A stretch of 6,632 nucleotides of DNA from Acidobacteriota bacterium (GTDB lineage: Bacteria > Acidobacteriota > Blastocatellia > RBC074): NCBI GenBank assembly GCA_013140935.1, contig JABFSD010000880.1, forward strand, positions 1 through 6,632, written 5' to 3'. Made by a program: the position numbers and the translations under genes. This document shows positions 4,403 through 6,632 of this stretch, piece after piece (position 1 is the first letter of the stretch; each line of letters opens with the position of its first letter). The notes beneath the pieces were generated by a model. It made no database searches. It saw only the letters and a program-made list of their open reading frames with translations, and had not been told where the DNA came from.

Positions 4403-6632
4403 ATGTATCGTAGTAATACCGCTCTGGGTAACACCGCTCTGGGTAACACCGCTCTGGGTAACACCGCTCTGGGTAACACCGCTCTGGCCTTGCGGCATGC
4501 GCGGCCTTTGCCCGGCCCGCGCAGCCTCTTGCTTTCACTATTGGCCCTACTCAGCTTGAGCTATTTCGGCGCGACTTCACAGCTTCCGCAACGACTCAAG
4601 TCTACGGTCAGCGCCGCTTTCAAAAAACGCGAAACCACGGCGCAAGTTTGCGGCGTAGTTTCTACTTATCGTCCGGCGACGTTGTTGAGCAGCGGCTCAA
4701 TCCGCATCGGCGGAGCGACTTACGCCATCGTGCCCGGCGTCATCATCGGCGGCGAATCATTCATCAATCTCTCTTCCAGCCTTTGCTTCGAACTCACGCT
4801 CAACAGCAATACCGAAATCTCCTCCGGCACATTGCAATCTGGCTCAACAGTAAGTGTGTGCGGCGCGGTCGAGAGTTATAAACCGGCGACCAATGCGGCG
4901 GCGGGTTCGATCACGATCAACGGCACGGCTTATCCCATCGCGGCGGAATTCACGCTGGCAGGAGCCAATCACATCGCCCTCGGCGCGAATATGTGTTTGA
5001 ACGCTTCGCTAAATGGCGGCGGACAAATCGTCCGGCCCAGTTTCATCACGCCCAACGTCACGCATTCGATAACAGCCTGCGGCGCAGTGACGGCGTATCT
5101 TCCCGCAACCGCTTCGTCGGCTGGCTTATTGCAAATCGGCGGAATGGCTTTTACGACCGCGCCTAACACGGTGATTCCTGGTTTGACCGTAGGCAGCAAT
5201 CAGTGCCTGAGCGCTTTCACCGATGTCTTCGGACGCTTGATCGCTCCCACATTGGCGGGCGCGAATGCGAGCGGAGTCACGCAACTATGCGGCGTCGTGA
5301 CGGATTTCAAAGCTGCCGTCGTGGGAGCCGACGGCTTCATTCGCATTGGGTATCACCACTTGCCGATTGCCGATAGCGTGCGCCTCACCGGCAGCAATGC
5401 GCTGTCGGTGGGCGCAAGCGTTTGTCTGAATCTCGTCATCGCCAACGGGCGCATCGCCAACGGCTCGACGGCGAATGGAGCGACACAGGAGTGTCCGCAA
5501 ATCACGGCACCGACCTTCGTCCACGGCAAGGGCGACGGCAACGATGAGCTTTTCCGGCTGCCGGAACTCACGATGTTTACGGCTACGTCGGCCAACGCGG
5601 GCGGCGCGATGAGCTTTTCGGTGCAGGGCGGATTCCCCGCTTATGACGTGCGCAGCATCACGGGACTCGCGGCCTCTACGCCGAATTCCGTCGTTAAAGC
5701 GGTTTCGTGTACCGACAGTTATTGGGATTTCTTTTTCAGCATCGGCACCAAAGGCGCAGTCGAAGGCGACATGGTGAAAGTGGTTTTGCAAAGCCCCAGC
5801 AGCAACAACGCGCAAACGCTGGCGATGTTCACCGTGCAAAACGGCGGATTGGTGTTGAACTCCGTCAGTCCAGCCTTGTCGTTGCGCACCAGCAGTTCGT
5901 CGTCTCAACCGGCGGGCGCGTTCTTCCCCGTGCTGGCACCGGGGCCGGGCGGATTTCAATACACCTATCCGTTCACGATGGTGTTTGCGATGAACAGCCT
6001 CTCGCCCTTCAACGGATGCTTCCAATTAGGCATTGAACTGAAACGCGCGGGCGGCAACGGCATGCTGGCTTTCGTGCCGCTGCAATCCATCGTCAAACGC
6101 ATTGAACGCGATTCCGATGGCGAATATCCGACCGGCAAACCCTGCGATACGATTTGTCCGCCGTGCAACGACATGCCGCCGCCGACCAGTCTGGCGGGTT
6201 ATGTTTATTGCGACCTCAACAACGATGGCGTGCGACAAAACAACGAACCGGGTTTGCCGAATGCCGCCGTCACGCTGACCGGCACGAGCGTTAACGGTGC
6301 TGTCAATTTGCCGGCAACGACCGATGCCAATGGGCTTTATAGCTTTGAGAGCCTGCGCCCCGGCACTTATACGCTCACCGAAACGCAGCCGCCGAGTACA
6401 CTGGACGGCATTGACGCCGTCGGTTCGATCGGCGGCACGCTCGGCAATGACGTGATTTCAAATATCGCGTTGGGCAACGTCAGCGGCGTCAATTACAACT
6501 TCGGCGAAATTTGTAATGGCAGTCTGGCGGGCTTCGTGTTTTGCGACACCAATAACGACGGCATTAAACAAGCGGGCGAATTGGGATTGTCAGGAGTCAC
6601 ACTGACGCTGACTGGCAACGGCGCGATGGGCG
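4403..6632 (+). CDS. Large secreted surface protein with Cys-paired repeats and SdrD_B-type domains (3' end outside window)
   Basis: The frame stays open from the ATG at 4403 to the window edge, 743 residues without a stop. In order: residues 6-28 are pentapeptide repeats TALGN; 29-40 a basic stretch with several Arg; 41-56 a hydrophobic core (SLLLSLLALLSLSYFG) followed by ATS, giving a Sec signal peptide with an unusually long n-region. Residues 82-364 hold four repeats of 70-73 residues, each with a CG at the start and a second Cys 42-45 later. Residues 370-570 are beta-rich and unassigned; 571-595 is a Cys/Pro-rich hinge (CDTICPPC). Residues 596-702 are an SdrD_B/Cna_B-like domain beginning SLAGYVYCDLNNDGV, and 705-743 the start of a second (SLAGFVFCDTNNDGI). 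The DxNNDG loops resemble calcium-binding loops. Such domains form stalks in surface adhesins. The protein is probably cell-surface or secreted; its anchor, if any, lies beyond the window. It has its own upstream gap and follows a terminator, so it is a separate transcription unit. Confidence 0.88.
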   Translation, partial: MYRSNTALGNTALGNTALGNTALGNTALALRHARPLPGPRSLLLSLLALLSLSYFGATSQLPQRLKSTVSAAFKKRETTAQVCGVVSTYRPATLLSSGSIRIGGATYAIVPGVIIGGESFINLSSSLCFELTLNSNTEISSGTLQSGSTVSVCGAVESYKPATNAAAGSITINGTAYPIAAEFTLAGANHIALGANMCLNASLNGGGQIVRPSFITPNVTHSITACGAVTAYLPATASSAGLLQIGGMAFTTAPNTVIPGLTVGSNQCLSAFTDVFGRLIAPTLAGANASGVTQLCGVVTDFKAAVVGADGFIRIGYHHLPIADSVRLTGSNALSVGASVCLNLVIANGRIANGSTANGATQECPQITAPTFVHGKGDGNDELFRLPELTMFTATSANAGGAMSFSVQGGFPAYDVRSITGLAASTPNSVVKAVSCTDSYWDFFFSIGTKGAVEGDMVKVVLQSPSSNNAQTLAMFTVQNGGLVLNSVSPALSLRTSSSSSQPAGAFFPVLAPGPGGFQYTYPFTMVFAMNSLSPFNGCFQLGIELKRAGGNGMLAFVPLQSIVKRIERDSDGEYPTGKPCDTICPPCNDMPPPTSLAGYVYCDLNNDGVRQNNEPGLPNAAVTLTGTSVNGAVNLPATTDANGLYSFESLRPGTYTLTETQPPSTLDGIDAVGSIGGTLGNDVISNIALGNVSGVNYNFGEICNGSLAGFVFCDTNNDGIKQAGELGLSGVTLTLTGNGAMG
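4418..4486 (+). repeat. 15-bp tandem repeat (4.6 exact copies) at the 5' end of a gene
   Basis: Four exact head-to-tail copies of ACCGCTCTGGGTAAC (4418-4477) plus nine bases of a fifth (4478-4486). The copies are identical at every base, including third codon positions. Each encodes TALGN in the frame of the surface protein, starting five codons after its ATG. Exact identity points to recent expansion by slippage or recombination. A unit of 15 bases changes length by five residues without shifting the frame. Confidence 0.95.
4646..5494 (+). repeat. Four ~70-residue cysteine-paired repeats in the surface protein
   Basis: The encoded units begin at C83, C153, C226 and C296 with the pattern CG-V-x-x-[YF]-x-[PA]-A, then G-x-[IL]-x-I-[GN]-G, and a second cysteine at C128, C198, C268 and C341 (usually followed by L). 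First-to-second Cys spacing is 45, 45, 42 and 45 residues. The paired cysteines could form one disulfide per unit after export. The glycine/beta-strand pattern resembles small beta-barrel repeats such as DUF5666-type domains, but that likeness is only by eye. DNA similarity between units is low, so they are old duplications. Confidence 0.8.
6188..6508 (+). other. SdrD_B/Cna_B-like domain coding segment
   Basis: Residues 596-702 of the surface protein. The segment starts with GYVYCDLNNDGVRQNNEPGL, continues with VTLTGT, a TDANGLYSFESLRPGTYTLTE core and closes with VNYNFGE. This order is the signature of SdrD_B/Cna_B-like immunoglobulin-type domains with an acidic calcium-binding-like loop. A second copy starts at 6515 and is cut by the window edge. 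Confidence 0.85.

Noticed and set aside
4418..4486. Possible CRISPR array
   Set aside because: The 15-base units follow each other directly without spacers and are coding; this is a simple tandem repeat.
4418..4486. Pentapeptide-repeat-protein fold or frameshift phase variation
   Set aside because: The TALGN unit does not fit the A(D/N)Lxx register, there are too few copies for a helix of that fold, and a 15-base unit cannot shift the frame.
4080..4538. Minus-strand frame of 152 residues with RCYPE repeats
   Set aside because: It is the reverse reading of the 15-bp tandem repeat and the gap next to it; no ribosome site, Arg/Cys-rich random-like composition, and it overlaps the well-supported plus-strand start.
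4371..4559. Plus-strand frame of 62 residues with PLWVT repeats
   Set aside because: An alternative frame through the same repeat; the competing frame at 4403 has the ribosome site, a signal peptide and recognisable domains.
5285..6025. Minus-strand frame of 246 residues opposite the surface-protein gene
   Set aside because: Arg/His/Ala-rich shadow composition; the plus strand is open over the whole region with clear repeats and domains.

Overview
The window carries a run of co-directional plus-strand genes, a transcription terminator, a gene-free gap of about 400 bases, and the 5' part of a large secreted surface protein. Two enzymes and the surface protein have Sec signal peptides, the start regions have clear Shine-Dalgarno sites, and base composition looks moderately GC-rich. 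This fits a Gram-negative-type environmental bacterium. The style of the paired exported amidohydrolases recalls Acidobacteriota (Blastocatellia-like), but that assignment is an inference from family resemblance, not proof.

Layout: (1) 2-475, the 3' end of an unrecognised gene. (2) 481-1893, an exported metal-dependent amidohydrolase with its metal ligands in place. (3) 1926-2351, a cytoplasmic coiled-coil protein whose C-terminal half is five tandem 11-residue repeats. (4) 2375-2572, a 65-residue helical protein. (5) 2580-3908, a second exported amidohydrolase-fold protein in which nearly all metal ligands are replaced, so probably a pseudoenzyme. (6) 3943-3979, a strong intrinsic terminator. 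(7) 3980-4388, no convincing gene. (8) 4403-6632, a start preceded by a good ribosome site and followed by a long open frame that runs off the window. It encodes an odd N-terminal repeat, a signal peptide, four cysteine-paired repeats of about 70 residues, a beta-rich middle part, and the first SdrD_B-type domains.

Genes 1-5 are spaced by 5, 32, 23 and 7 bases and end at one terminator, so they probably form an operon. The two amidohydrolases would act in the periplasm, while the two small coiled-coil proteins lack export signals and would stay in the cytoplasm. The points of most interest are the active/inactive amidohydrolase pair, the 15-bp minisatellite that encodes a pentapeptide ahead of a signal peptide, and the four-fold cysteine repeat of the surface protein.
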